Shown piece after piece: positions 1 through 13,600 of a stretch of 64,000 bases of DNA; position 1 is the first letter of the stretch, and every line of letters starts with the position of its first letter. The stretch lies in assembly GCA_021209875.1 (NCBI GenBank), contig JAGYVD010000002.1:1736001-1800000 (forward strand), read 5' to 3'. The stretch comes from Rosellinia necatrix. Its lineage: Eukaryota; Ascomycota; Sordariomycetes; Xylariales; Xylariaceae. The position numbers and the translations under genes are program-made. The notes below the pieces were generated by a model, which ran no database searches, had not been told where the DNA came from, and worked only from the letters and a program-made list of their open reading frames with translations.

Positions 1-3000
1 TCTTCTTTAGCATACATGGCATAGGGTTGGGGGGGAGTTGTGGCGTCACAGAAGGGGGAGCCAGGAGAGTAGAGCATGGGGGAGTTACGGGATGGTTTGC
101 CGTAACAGCCAGTACTTAGTATATCCTCGCGTCATTTTAGTTACTTTGTTTTTCTCTCTTCTACGTAATCTTTTACTATTCTATCTTTCCTTCCCACGGA
201 GATCCGAGTTGGCATTACATACATGTCTTGTAGTGTTCCCCCCCCCCCGGATGGAGTTCCTGCAGAATGGAAATAAGGTTTGGTGTCCAGTTTAATTTAT
301 GTTGCGCCGAGGCATGTTGGCATGGTAAAATTACATATCTTAGATACACTGCTTGTGGTTCTTTTAGCATATGTTCTATCTAGATCCGGGCTGGACTTAG
401 GTTGATGGTGCTTTAAACAAGACACAGATATAACTACCGAAATTAACTAACTGGTGGTTTGAATCGAGACAGGAAAGCAAATCTAGGCGCATTGACACTA
501 CTGCATGTGGTATTGATGGGAGATGTGTAAGCGGAACCTATTTATAATGTGCGTCATGCAATTGGTTCGCCCATCTGCCAATTGCGGTCAACGTGTAACT
601 TGCTGGCTTTGGATTAACCTTGAAAACAAAACTTTAGCATGTGCAAGCGAAATGGATCACATACTTGTACTTTACATGCTCTGCTAAATGGCACAATTCG
701 TGTGCTGACACCAAGTCGAGCAGTTTTATCAAGCATAAAAGCGGATGATGGGAATCGCGAAATAATGCTAAGCTGTATGCCGAAACGCCTTTCCGGGGCT
801 GCGGGTTGTCTTGGGAGTGAGATTCCTGCCAGCCGTCTTCTCCGGCTTTTCCAGAACGAATGTTAGTTACATTAGTCATGATATTCCAAATAGACGGGGA
901 CAAACATCAGACGCGGCGTAAATTGGTTTGGGGACGCCGATCCTGACTGGCTGGCGGACCATCCGATACCTAGCTAGCCAGGTACTAACCTAGGTAGATC
1001 ATAGTGTGTGCCCTTCAAAATCGAGGTTTGGTTTAATATGTTTGCCAACCCGTCATGCAGTTTTCTCTTGAGTTTCGATGGATATATATAGAGCAAGCCA
1101 TTTTACTGTACATATGTTCAATAAGGCCTTACAAAGACACTTGGCGTTTACAGAGGCCGACGATGTGCTACCTATGCAAAACTGGCTGTTAAAGTTTTGA
1201 AGCAATGAATAATATTTCAGGGGCAACAACCTATATGGGTGTGCATATGTGTATGTATGTATGTATGCACAATCTGTGAAGTATCACAAACGGGGTTTGC
1301 CGCGACCGCTCGTGTAAATAATATGCTTTCCCTTGTTTGAACTCCGATCGGGTCATGCACCATCAGCTAATATCCGCTTATGTCTCGTTGGTTGCCCCAT
1401 AATTACCCAGAGCCTTGACGGGCAGTGCTAAAGAAGTACTGGTTTGAATATAGTACTTATTTTACTGTGGCGATGCCTTTTCATTTGCATGCATTGAGAG
1501 AATGGATCGTCCGTTGGCAAAGGCTGTGCAACTTCATGCTTGCAAGGCTCACTCTCAGCTAAATAGGTGCCAGCCGTTGTTCAATCATAGTTGGCAGCGA
1601 GATGGAACGAGCTGTTGTAGATGATGTTTATTAAATATGTTATGCCGTTGTGCGTTGTGGGGGAACAGGAGAACAGAATGAGTGGGGGACTAAGCACTAG
1701 GTACCAGCCCAGGTCCAAGATGCTAGGGTGGAATAAAATCAAAAATACATAAATAGGATGGAACCCCAATTGACTTTGACTGGTTTAACTGTGGCGTTCA
1801 CTCATCTTTCTCTTCGGCACTGGCAACGCATATAGAGTTCAAAAGATATGTAGCATATCTTACTTAGTAGTTAGGTAATAGAAGGCTGTCCCATCAATGA
1901 GAGAGCCTTATTTGATGAGTAGTGGACAAGCTGGAGGTTAACTAATATTTAGACAGGTATCGTAGCGCTTCTATGATGTGATTATGGAAAGCGCATCTGA
2001 TTGGTTGTATCGGACTTCTCCTTATGGATAGTGCCGACTCGGAGCTATGGGCCTGAAGGACCCAGATTAACCCAGAAGCGGTAGAAGAGGCGCCACAATA
2101 CTACCCAAAAGCCAGCTTGCCTTTCAGGTATAATTGGACGAAATTCAAAGCTCATAAGGATGCCGCCCTCCACGATTGCTTTCAGCTCACACACGAGAAA
2201 TCAAATCGAACGTGTTATCGAGAGGCACCTAGGGATGTAGATGGCCGCCAAAAGAGATTGAAACCTAAATACCTAGAACCACCCGTCAATTCAAGGAATT
2301 GGAAGCTGACTGTCTCCAATAATTGAATTTCCATTCTCTTGTAGTTGGGGGAATGCCAATCTCCAAAGTCGATGTAGATGTATACTTAGTACACTATGTA
2401 GGTAGCGTGCAGGTATGCACATACATAAGGTAGTGGAGGAGTGGAGCTAAGGGCTAGATGCTTGACCCGATAGGTCTTTGGATCGGCTCCTGCAATTATA
2501 GTCGGTCGGGTACGGCGACGCTAAAAATAAAACCGACGTTTTGAAGATTAAGTGTTTGCAACTAACTAACTAAACTAACGACGGCATTACGGTATTACGG
2601 TATGTATGTTGTCCGATATGTATGTATTTATGTATTTATGTATGTACTCTGTATTTACTAACCAGATACACTAGATATTGTAATTCTGTTATCATCAGAG
2701 AGTGGTGGTGGTTCGACTGGAGGAAGGGTGGGCTGTGGGATGCTCCTTGGTATATACACACTACTATGCCAGACTAAGGTAGTACTAGTAAGCGACACGG
2801 CTTACAGTTGTCATCCTGTCCGGGATCTTTTTGGTCAGAAAGTCTGAGGCTAGCCGGTTGCTGAACACAAATAAGATCAACCGCCCAGCACAGCACATGG
2901 CAGGCATCGCGCCGCCCTCTTATAAATGAGAGCCGGCTAGGCCAGTTACAGGTAGTGTAGATACTTATTATAGGATTCCGAGTGAGGTGCCTCGACTCGA

Positions 3001-3375
3001 CCGCCGCCGACTTTGCTGGGACCTTGCTCATATCTGTTTCCGTCCTTGTGGGTAAGCTTGGCGTAGGTGTCCTCCATAACCATACACCATACACCATACA
3101 CCATACACTAGTTACTAGGAGTTAGTTACTAGGAGGTACGGTACGATACATACGGTGCACACATGCCCTTTTAAGTATCAACCCTCACCCTCGCCTGGGT
3201 TTCCTCTTGCACTCGCAGTCCCCCGAACTGGCTCCAGGTCTACAACCACATAATATTCGAAAAGGGGATACGGCCTGGCGCTTCATTCCGCAACAACCCC
3301 CCGAGAATATCCTGCACGGGAGATCTTGAGTGGTCTCCGTCGTAACAGACAACGCCAATCGGCTAGACAGCCACA
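1..3375. other. Intergenic region without a recognisable gene
   Basis: I see no open frame with family resemblance or plausible exon structure on either strand; the short frames lack codon bias and conserved motifs. The stretch holds TATG-type microsatellites (about 1246-1265 and 2600-2646) and four perfect copies of the 7-mer ACCATAC at 3079-3106. The last few hundred bases are presumably the promoter and 5' UTR of the P450 gene that starts at 3376. Confidence 0.6.
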
Positions 3376-5100
3376 ATGGCCATCCTCCTCTATGGCCTCG
3401 CATTGGTACGTCGTTTGTTGACTCGCCTCATCTACTCTAAGGAATGTCGAAAATGAAACCTCATGGCTAACGAGCAAACCTCGTCGACAGGGCGTGTTAT
3501 ACGTACTAGGAAGCGCCTTTTACAACTTCTTCCTTCACCCGTTGGCCCGGTTCCCTGGCCCCATCCTGCACCGGGCCTCCTACCTCCCACGTGCCTGGCA
3601 TTTATTCAACGGCAGTCTCACATTCCACGTCGGCGACCTTCACCGGAAATACGGCACCGTCGTTCGCATTGCACCCAACGAGCTCGCGTACGCCAGCCCC
3701 CAGGCTTGGCACGATATCTACGGCCACAAGAAGGCCGGTGAGGAGGAATTCCCCAAGTCCGACCGCCTCTACAAGCTGTTCCTCGAACCCCCGAGGCACA
3801 TCATCAATGCGAGACGCCAGGAACACGGTGCTCTGCGCCGCCAGCTCGCCCACGGTTTCAGTGCGCGCACCATGGCTGAACAGGCGCCTCTGATCCGCTC
3901 CTACGTCGATCTTCTAATCCAGCGTCTCCGCGAGAACATCGAGAGGGCCCCCACGGTCCCCCTCAACATGCGTGACTGGCTCAACTACACCACTTTCGAC
4001 GTCATCGGTGATCTTGCGTTCGGCGCTCCCGGCGGCTTCGGCTGCCTGCAACAGAGTGACTACCACCCGTGGGTGCGTCTGCTCACCGACACGATCCGAG
4101 AGAACGCCTGCCTTATCGCCCTCGCCAACATCGGTTTCAGCACCCCCATCCAATGGCTCGGAAAGACCGCTGCCTCCAAGAATACTCAGCACCGCGCCGT
4201 CGTCAGAGAGAAGGTCCAGCAACGTCTAGAACTCGGTGCCGAGCGTCCCGATTTCATTGAGGGTCTGCTCAGGAGGAAGGACGAGCTCGACCTCGATCTT
4301 GAACGTCTGACTATGAACGCCTCTATGCTTGTCATTGCCGGCTCTGAGACCACTGCCACCCTGATGACCGGCGCCCTGTATCTGATCACCCGCCACCCTG
4401 AAGTTCACCGCAAGCTTAAGGAAGAGATCCGAACCACCTTCAAGAGCGAAGACGAGATCCTGCTAAACACCGTAAACGAGCTCCCCTACATGTTGGCTGT
4501 TCTGAACGAGTCCCTCCGCCGATACCCACCCCTGGCTAGTGGTATGCTTCGAGATGTTCCCAAAGGCGGTGCGACCGTCGACGGCGACCCGCTCCCAGAG
4601 GATGTAAGTCGATCCCTTCACCCTTATAAAGGACATAGAAAAAGGAAACCCCCTTTCCGCTGCATCGAATAGTTACGAATTCAAGACTAACGTGAATTGC
4701 CACTAGACCGTTGTCTCCGTCTTCCAATGGGCTATTAACCACTGGGACAAGTACTGGACCGACCCTATGGAGTTCCGACCCGAACGCTGGTTGGGCGATC
4801 AGAAGTACAAGACCGATGTATTTGATGCCATGCAAGCCTTCAGCACCGGTCCCCGAAACTGCATTGGAAAGAAGTGAGTCTTGATCCCCCCTATCCGACC
4901 CTCTGACATTCCGCATTTTGCTGACGCATGCACGAAATAGCCTTGCCTACGCCGAGATGCGTCTCATCATTGCCCGCATCATCTTCAACTTCGACCTGAC
5001 GCTCGACCCCGAGTGCCGCGACTGGATCGACGGACAGAAGGCCTACGTCATCTGGCACAAGCCCCCTCTAAACATCCACTTCAAGCCTCGCGTGTTTTAA
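3376..5100 (+). CDS. Microsomal cytochrome P450 monooxygenase
   Basis: This is a 489-aa heme-thiolate monooxygenase, expected to be anchored in the ER membrane and fed by NADPH-P450 reductase. Exons are 3376-3405, 3491-4603, 4707-4873 and 4941-5100; the first exon encodes only ten residues, MAILLYGLAL, completing a hydrophobic N-terminal anchor ahead of the proline-rich hinge (HPLARFPGP). All P450 signatures are intact: the I-helix AGSETT at residues 293-298, the K-helix ESLR at about 350-353, PERW, and the heme loop FSTGPRNCIG with the ligand Cys near 433. Overall spacing resembles the fungal CYP65-like group (isotrichodermin C-15 hydroxylase relatives), but the substrate cannot be read from sequence. 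No synthase or other tailoring gene is adjacent, so a cluster role is not supported. Confidence 0.93.
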
Positions 5101-8100
5101 AAATACAATGTTATTATACATCGATTCCGGGACGAGGCGGGGATGATTTAAAATCAAGGGTGCTTTTCCGAGAATCATTGGTTCGGCGCACTTATATGTA
5201 TACATATATCACGACATTATAGATGCGAGGCGGTGGGGAGGTTCTGGTTGGGAAATCTTGCTATGTAAATGAAAGAACAAAAAATTTCATAAACATGGGC
5301 AAGTCGAGAGTCGCATGTGATAGTAATTAAAGCCTGTAAAACGTCAACTTGAAAGTTCGCTGGTTATTTGGCTGCGCCTTTCCCCACTGCATGCGTGACG
5401 CTATCAAACCAAAATGCACTTGAGATATGGCAGTGAACCGAACCATACCTAATCCACCATTTAACTGATTGGCCTCATGGTTCGCTTGCTAGTTGTTTAC
5501 TGCCAAGTAGGAATCACTTGCGAGCTACGGTATGACATGCCATAGGTTGGAAGGAGAGAGAAACCAAGTTGGGTTATCCCTCAATCTTGTCCTCTGGTGA
5601 GTGACCATTCGATATCGACTTCGATTAGAAGTGTGTCTTGAGCAAGGCCAATAAGCAAGGGAATCAGGTTATGATAGGTGTTCCATGAAATTCCGCGAAG
5701 GGTACCCAACATTAGGATCATAGATCACGTCAACTTGGTTTCGCTAAGTAAACCCGCTATTCATTGCTATATTGAAAACCAGCATAAAACAATTTCGAAT
5801 CCGCCCTGGGAGGCGTAAAAATGAGTAATAGGGACAGCAGCTCCTGAATACGATATGTGGTAGTGGTATCAAGAGGACCAGGCGGGGATGGCCTTCGATA
5901 CGGGACATTCTAACCGAGTTTACGTGATAGCACTATATACTAGAACATCCCAGAAAGTTAAATGTGCAAGGTATATATATCACGGAGCTATGGTCTAGAG
6001 ACAGCCAAGACGCCGCCCTATCTATCGAGGTCGAGCGACTTAGTCGCCTTTGCCTATTGTCTCGACCTTCCCCTAAGCCTGCAGCCTGGCTTTTGTACGA
6101 TGGGATCAAACTTACTTGTATATCTAGATAGACTTCAATGACCTATGCATGAAACGGCTCCAATCATGGCATCCGGGTGCGGCCTCCAGGCATATCCCGG
6201 CTCTAGTTCACCCGACCACAAACGGTCACCCTCTCATTCCCAATGATATCCGTGAGGAAGCCAAATTTTGTACTAGAAACCTCTACTACAAGAGACGACT
6301 CTCACAAGAGACTCGTGCATATACGACCATGTGGCGCCAGCGCGAGCATTGTGCGCCGCGTACGACGGGATGAGTGTTAAGGAGTGGGGAGGCTCGGCCG
6401 TCTCACCGCGGGAGTGACGGGTTCCGTTCCGTCTCGGCGGAGGGTTCGGCGCATGCGCCGTTCCGGCCGGGAAGGGGACGCCCACCCGCTCATTGTTCGC
6501 ATACGGGGCCACGTCATCGCGGTAGCTCGGCAGGCATAGAAGTATATCCTAGCTATCGTTGGGTCTGCATTTTTATACATTTATTACAATCTTCCCACCC
6601 CAATACACATATTAGTGAAGAGTTATCATGTCTAAGAGGGAAAGCCCATTTGAGATGATTCATCTCCCCGTAGGTCAACCAGGGAACGGGTCTTATGCAG
6701 CCAGTAACCTCGGGAATGAGTTGGTTACATCCTCGTGGTGCCGGACGCGCAACCTCGAATGCCAGTGGTGGAATTGTCACATCGCGGCATCCCAAAGTTT
6801 ATGGGGACATAAGCGAACCTAAAGACATCAGCTACTTTATACATCTGGTAACTTATTTTACATTGCCATACTAATAGCACCACATGCACTGTTTTCTTTA
6901 GATAGAAACGCATTGGCAGATCTAGAGAAAAAGCAAAATAAAACAGGCTGACATTTTATTTGCCTCGTGTCATAGCCGTTACCTATTCCAAGATGTGCCC
7001 ACCCGTAGTCTACGGCTCGTGACAGGGCGATAAGTTAGAGCACCAATTCAAATTTATTATTTTTGTGAGCACTTCTTTATATCTCATCGCCGGATCCTTT
7101 TTTTTTTTAAAAAAAAAAAAAAAAAAGGAATATGGCGTAGTGAAGAATTTGAGGCAATCAAGCTTGTGAGAAGGAAAGAATTGAGAACATAGATTCTAAC
7201 GTTGGCACATTTCTGATACTATACTGGGGGGAGGAAATTCGGCAAGAAACCCATCGTCGCAGGTCATTTTATGCAGCTTGCTACCTACTGGAACCAATAT
7301 ACATGTAGCGATGGCCTAGATTCGGCACATAGGACAAGGATCGGAAGGTTGTCCGGCACCTAGCCGAGAAAAGTGATCTAGTTTATTGACGTTGCGAGAA
7401 ATGACCCCTCTACAACGACTCGGGCTCGCTGATTGATTAAAGCCAGAATAGAAAGACGCTCTAGGCCTGCGCGGGATCCCGAAGCAACGAGACACTGCGG
7501 CGATGTCGGTGTTCCTCCGGGGTTCAACGGAAGACACTTGGACGGTCGATAATAATGAGAAGCAAACCTTCCTGTTTGCATTTAGAGGCTGCTATGGGGG
7601 AGAGCTAGCCAAGATTGCCTAAGGCAAGAATGCGACTTCTTACCTAAGAGTTTGACGACACAACGAGGGGCTAACACCACCTTTTCTCCCTCTCTCTGAC
7701 TCTCTCCGAAATATGTGCCTAGATATGAATTTTTTTTTTCTTTCCCCTGGTATTTGACGTGGCGCTTTCTCATCGCATTTTCGGGAGAAAAATTAGTTAT
7801 CAATTGGTACTGATAAGTTGGTAAAACGACAGCTGAAGTGAGACCGAACCTGTCGGTATAAGTGGTGGTCGGTAACTATAAGTGGTCGGTAGGTGTTTTT
7901 ATAGCGACCCAGGGAGAAGGGACTGCCCTATGCGGGTAACTTCATGGCACATGATTGGCCATCTGCGCGCCAGAACCTTAGCCCAATATGTGTCAGAGAT
8001 CGTTGCATCTTCGGCGTTCTTTCGGCTTTGGAATTGGCGGGCTCTCATTGGTGGTCGAAGGCCCTATCAATCTCCCTCCGTTATCATTGTTCATTACCTA

Positions 8101-8412
8101 TCTATGTATCTATCTATCTATGTATCAGGTATCTACCTACCATTTGCCTTCACCGTCGAAGTCCGAAACGAGGAAAAGGCAAAAGCAAAAGCGAACTCAA
8201 AATATTGTTCTTCAATTGAGTTTATTGCCATTGCCATTATCATTGTCATCGCCACTGGCACTCTCCCTTCTCCCTTCTCCCTTCTCCGTCTCCCTTCTCC
8301 TCGGGCCGCGGAGTTCGAGCGGCACCGGGTGACCTGACTTTTGTTTCTTCACTCATCTCACTCTCACTCACCTATCCAGCGTCTCTGACTCACACCACTG
8401 ACCGGCTTCACC
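5101..8412. other. Intergenic region, gene-poor
   Basis: There are 3.3 kb without a supportable gene. It contains an abutting T-run and A-run near 7100-7127 that could form a hairpin, TATC-type microsatellites near 8096-8130, and repeated CCCTTCT pyrimidine tracts near 8265-8300. Pyrimidine tracts of this kind are common just upstream of fungal start codons and here probably belong to the serine dehydratase promoter. Short frames at 6149-6822 and 7882-8337 show no conserved motif. Confidence 0.55.
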
Positions 8413-10669
8413 ATGGGGCACGCGGTCATGCAACGGCTTGGCCCGTTGAGACGCGCGTTGCTGAACCCATGCCGCCTACATTCAACGGCGAGGTGGCAGT
8501 CCAGGCCCAATCGCCTGGGCCAGAGTCGCTGGGACCGCGCTCGAGTTGCCGCCCGCGGTCCGCAGATGAAGCAAGCCCGCTCCTTCAGCGCGGCAGCGAA
8601 TGACGAGGACGATCTGGGCACGTACAGCGAGGCTGATCACGAACATGCCGTCATCTCCACCTTTGATTTGTTCTCTATCGGAATTGGCCCTTCGTCTTCG
8701 CATACCGTCGGGCCAATGCGAGCCGGCAACATATTCGTTGCCGATCTCATCGAGGCCGACCTGCTCCACCGCGTCCATAAGATCCGTATCGCCATCTATG
8801 GCAGCCTTGCCCTCACCGGCGAGGGCCATAGTAAGTGGTTTTCAGAATCGTCGTGGTATTTCTTTCGGCACCTAGAGTAGTATAACTACTACTCCCTTCG
8901 GCCATTTATAAGGGTCGCATTTGGACGGACGACGACTGACTCTGGTTGTTGTAGTGACGCCGTCTGCACTGCTACTGGGTCTCGAGAGCGCCAATGTAGA
9001 GACGGTTGATACTGCCTATGTGCCTTCTCGCTTCGCCGAGATCAAGAAGGGGAACAAACTATATCTTGGCCAAGGCCTCGGAGAGGGGAAAGGTAAAGAA
9101 ATCGACTTTGATTATAAACGGGACTTCAGGTGGGAATGGGGACGCAAGCTCCCTCTGCATAGCAACGGCATGCGTTTTACTGTTTTCGATGAACAGGGCA
9201 CTATGCTAGCCACAAACGACCTGTTCAGTGTCGGGGGTGGCTTTGTCGTGAACGGAGCACTATCAAAGGCCCCGGAATCGTCTCCCGCTGGCCAGGCCCC
9301 TGAAATTGGTCACCCGGAGCCTACCGAATTGCAAGTCGAAAACACTGCGACAGGCCCCGCAGATTTGGCCGAGAATATGTTTTACAAAGAAATCCGGCGC
9401 GAAGATGCAGCGGGAGACCGGCGGACTGGCGTTGAGATTAAGCCTCTCGAGTTAGCTGAGGAGTCAACTGCACTGGTTGATGCTGTCTCGGTACATCCTC
9501 GTGTCAGTTCGGCTGATGTAGACCCTATTGCCAGCAAAGAGGAGACCAATGATCGGAAACCTCGTTATGCGTTTCGCGACGGGCAGAGCCTGTTAGCATT
9601 GTGCAACAAGTACAATCTCACGATTGCTCAGTTAGTATACGAAAATGAGAAGAGCCATGGCTACACAGATGATGAAATCCACGAGAAAGTGTTTCGCATT
9701 TGGGAGGTCATGGACCAGAGCATCCTTGAAGGTGTTCGGGCACCCCTCGATTCTACTTTACCCGGATCGTTGAAACTACACAGACGTGCGCCGGGTTTGT
9801 ACAACAAACTTACCCGAGGCCTCTACCCATCTAGCCAAAAACTCCAGGGTTCGGATACCCAGGGGCAGTTGTCCGCGGGATCCAAAGGAGCGGACCAAGT
9901 GTCGGCGCCGGGAGAGTCATCCGTGGGGGGGCCTCGAGTACCGGCGATGGCCCTCAGTCGGAAAGGGGGGATTAATAAGAGAGGGCCCCCACGTATTCAT
10001 GGATCGGTCTACCATCCGATCATGCCCTCTCCACACCGACGAACCGCTCTCCCAGCTATGGACTACTTGACTGTTTACGCAATAGCCGTGAACGAGACCA
10101 ATGCAGCAGGTGGGCGCATCGTAACGGCACCTACTAACGGAGCTGCTGGGATCATACCGTCCGTGCTAAAATACATCATCGAATTCATCAGTGATGACCC
10201 GGAGCGCGACACCCTAACTTTCTTACTGACGGCGGCAGCCATCGGTATGCTTTACAAGCGGGGTGCCACCATTTCGGCGGCTGAAGGCGGTTGCATGGCT
10301 GAAGTTGGTGTCGCGTGCTCGATGGCGGCCGGTGCTTTCGCAGCGTGTATGGGTGGGAGCCCAGAGGTGATCGAACAAGCAGCTGAGATAGGGATTGAAC
10401 ACAACCTAGGACTAACTTGCGACCCTATCGGCGGCCTCGTTCAGGCACCATGTATCGAGCGGAATGCCCTCGGGGCCATTAAAGCCATCTCGAGCGCAAA
10501 CTTGGCGTTGAGTTCCGATACCGGTACCCAGAAGGTCAGTCTCGACGACGCGATCCGCGCCATGCGGCTTACGGCCCAGGGTATGCGGAACGAATTCAAG
10601 GAGACGAGTCTGAGCGGTTTGGCTACGAGTGTACCTTTGAATATCCCCGTCAGCGTGCCGGATTGTTAA
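8413..10669 (+). CDS. Fe-S-dependent L-serine dehydratase (bacterial SdaA type), mitochondrial-like
   Basis: This enzyme deaminates L-serine to pyruvate and ammonia with a [4Fe-4S] cluster, not PLP. Two exons, 8413-8830 and 8955-10669, give 710 aa; the start lies in a strong CACCATGG context. The first ~60 residues are rich in Arg and Ser and poor in acids, like a mitochondrial presequence. The SdaA beta domain follows ([17 protein letters not shown] at about 78-94), then the catalytic alpha domain ([21 protein letters not shown]). Candidate cluster cysteines are C586, C628 and C639. Their spacing of 42 and 11 equals that recalled for the Legionella enzyme (343, 385, 396). The last residue is also Cys, as in that protein, where the C-terminal Cys acts as an internal fourth ligand. 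At 710 aa it is far longer than the ~455-aa bacterial enzymes; the excess is the presequence and low-complexity linkers between domains. Confidence 0.9.
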
Positions 10670-13600
10670 GAATCCCTTTCGTCCCTTTCCTGTTGTCTGG
10701 TTTGGTTTGGAGTTCCTGGTTGATAGCATCTGGTTTTGAAATGCTGGTAATATGAATCGAATAAACGAGGCTCGGCGTTTTTGGGTGCTTCCCTCACGAA
10801 AATCTAGAACTGTATCGTAGGCTTCATGGGGTCATTGGCCGATCGAAGGGGCCGATGCTGGCCCTCCTGCCAGCAGCTAGAATCATATAGACAACTTATT
10901 AGATTAACAAGGTCACTGGAAAACTGTGGCATCACTTCAAACGTGCCGAGGTTTTTGAATGGGTCACCAGGAGTCACAAGATAAGCTATCCGTTCTGCTA
11001 CTCGACGAAAGGTGGCCGAATACCCGCCCGTTACCACCGCGCAATTGATCCCTCGTCGTCTCGCGACGCCCTCCGATCGCTCCCCGACTCCTCTATACCC
11101 CACGCCGAGAGCGAGGCCATGGACAACTCGGGTTCTAGGGCGCGGAGGCGTCAGGGAAATGAAGGAGGAGGAGGAGGAGGAGGAAGAATCCTCGAAACCG
11201 GGCAAAGCTCTAAGCGGCTGAAATTATTATTATTTTTCTTTCTTTCTTTTTTTAGAGTTCACGAACGCGCGTACCCCCTTTCCCCCCCTCGGCGTTGCTC
11301 GGCGATGAGGGGGGAAACATTTCCGGAGATACAGGCCATTTCATCCGCGGAGATGGGCCGCGTAACGCGCGCCTCATGGGACACTTCACTTCACCCAGCC
11401 CCGGGCCGTAATGGTGTGTGTGTGTGTGTGTGGTTTGCCAGGTGGGTTGGTGGCGTCTGTTGGCGGTGATGACGTGAGCCGACATCGGCTTTCATCAATT
11501 ACCTACTTACTTACGGCTTACCTGATACTATACGACCTTGTTTTTAATCTATAGAGGGGATACGAACGATTATTGAATTCTGGCACCCGCTTTCTTTCTC
11601 CCTCTCTCTCTCTCTCTCTCTTATACACACATATACACGTAAAAACAAATCAAATGAATATGAAGCATGATTAAGTGACTCGGGAGCCGTCCCGATCTTG
11701 GCGGGGTTACGTGCCGAATTTGTACTCTCGATACCTGGGTTGGTTGTGTTGATGGTGCACGCGGATGGCACGGTAGGCGGGTAACTGCGCTTGGTTACTC
11801 AACTTGGTAGGTATTACCAGCGTTACCGGGGGTCGCCGATCAACGGAGTTTCCTGTCACATGTCGTATATTCCTCTTCTCTGGGAGGTTCTCAGCTATGT
11901 GACTTGTCTGACGCATTGCATGGTGACTGGTATCGAATATGGTACAGTAGTTGGTCTTGTGCCCTATGCGTTGTCAAAGCCCGAGGCGCCAACATCGACG
12001 ATGCTCTTGGCCATCATCATTTCTAAACATGGTGATCTTTAAACTATGTAGGTAGGCCAGGTACCTAACCTGCCTTCATATGTATGTGCTATGTAGAGAA
12101 AATTAAGGTTTAGTTGCGGTCGGACTAGCTTCTTAGGTTGTCTTGGAATTCGTCGTGTGGTGGCTATTTTTAGTTTGTATGTTGTTTCATTTTCCCTGCA
12201 TTATTATTCATTGCTCTCACGAGACGAATTCTTGTTTTGCTTCCGTTTAGAGAGCAGACCTGAACTGAAGACGCCCGGGGCTTTCTCGTAAATGCAGGCC
12301 AAGGTGTAGGATGAAATGGATAAATGAACAGACAGAGATGGAAACGAAAGTTGTTTGGTCGATGATGGAATGAATGGGCTAATTGTGACAAGATATGACA
12401 CGAGCCCCTCGACCGGCCTCCAAGGACTTCTCTACGACGGCTGCAGGCGGATGCACGCGGCAGAGGCCGAAAAGAGTCACGCCCTTCGATCCGGGATTAG
12501 GATCATGCTATAGTGGCTCCTCCAGGCGGTTTATTGATGGTACCGGTTGCCTCGTTGGTCCCACTTCCTCTCTCCGTTATTTTACCCGGATAGAGCATTG
12601 TCTTCTCTGCCCGGGTCTGGGTACGGCGGTACTTCCTTTAACTATTACGGCCGGACATCGAGAATTTTCCCTTTGGTGGAGTCTCGGCAAGGGCCGGCAT
12701 TACGATACCAGGGTTTTTTTTTTTTTTTCTTCACAGCCCATATGTCGCATTGTAGGTGAGACAAAGTGATCGAGATGTCGACCCATAACAGGATGGAGAT
12801 AATTGAAATACCAGGACAATAGGCCGGGTTGGTTACCGCTACTCGAAAACACTCTGTTGTTTCGGAGGCGTGGGGGGTTTTAAGACATGATTCCCGACTG
12901 TGGATATTTTATGGGAAATTCTTTGACTATAGTTACCTTCGGGGGTTGTTAAAAAAGGGAACTAGCAGGAAAAAAAAAATAGTTACCTGCCTACTACTAT
13001 ACGATGTATTGAACAAGTGTGAGGGATTTTTTTTTTTTTTCCAAAGGGGGAGGAGGGGAGATGATGCTCTAGATATTAGACTGGACTTTACCATTTGGTT
13101 TAAATTCTCCTCTTAAAAAGGTACCACTACGGTGTATCTGGCGCTTGCAGAGATTGTCAATGATGGATGGGAATTGACCAATAATCTCTCACGGGCGCGA
13201 TGAATTGGGACGGATCCTGCCAGGCACAGATCTGAGAGTGCATGAGTGGCGGGTCGGTAAGTCCCACCGACGGAACATCCGCGACGGTCTCGTGTTTTTT
13301 TTTTTTTTTTATCGATCCTCTTTTAAAGATGGTCCTACGCATCTAGACTGGTCGTGTCACAAGATTCGTGGCCCGGTTTAGGTTGATTGGTTTGCGGCTC
13401 TTTATGCCTCCTGTGATGCGGCGGTGCTTTCGTGTTGGCTGTGGATTCTATAGGGTAACGATCTGGTAAAGGGTTCCACCCTGCAGCGGTTGTAAGCGAA
13501 GGGAAGCTCCCGAGTCGTGAGCCGCATTGCCTCTGGCCCCCTGTGATCCCCTGAGCGTCTTCACGATGGCCTCATTCCTGTGGAGATTGGGGGAGAAAAT

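Noticed and set aside
7882..8337. 151-codon plus-strand frame before the serine dehydratase
   Set aside because: It runs through microsatellite and pyrimidine-tract promoter sequence and has no conserved block.
3376..10669. P450 and serine dehydratase as part of a biosynthetic cluster
   Set aside because: No polyketide, peptide or terpene synthase lies nearby and the genes are separated by more than 3 kb of empty DNA.
10804..11205. 133-codon minus-strand frame starting in a serine run
   Set aside because: The serine run is a GGA microsatellite; no splice partner, domain or codon bias supports a gene.
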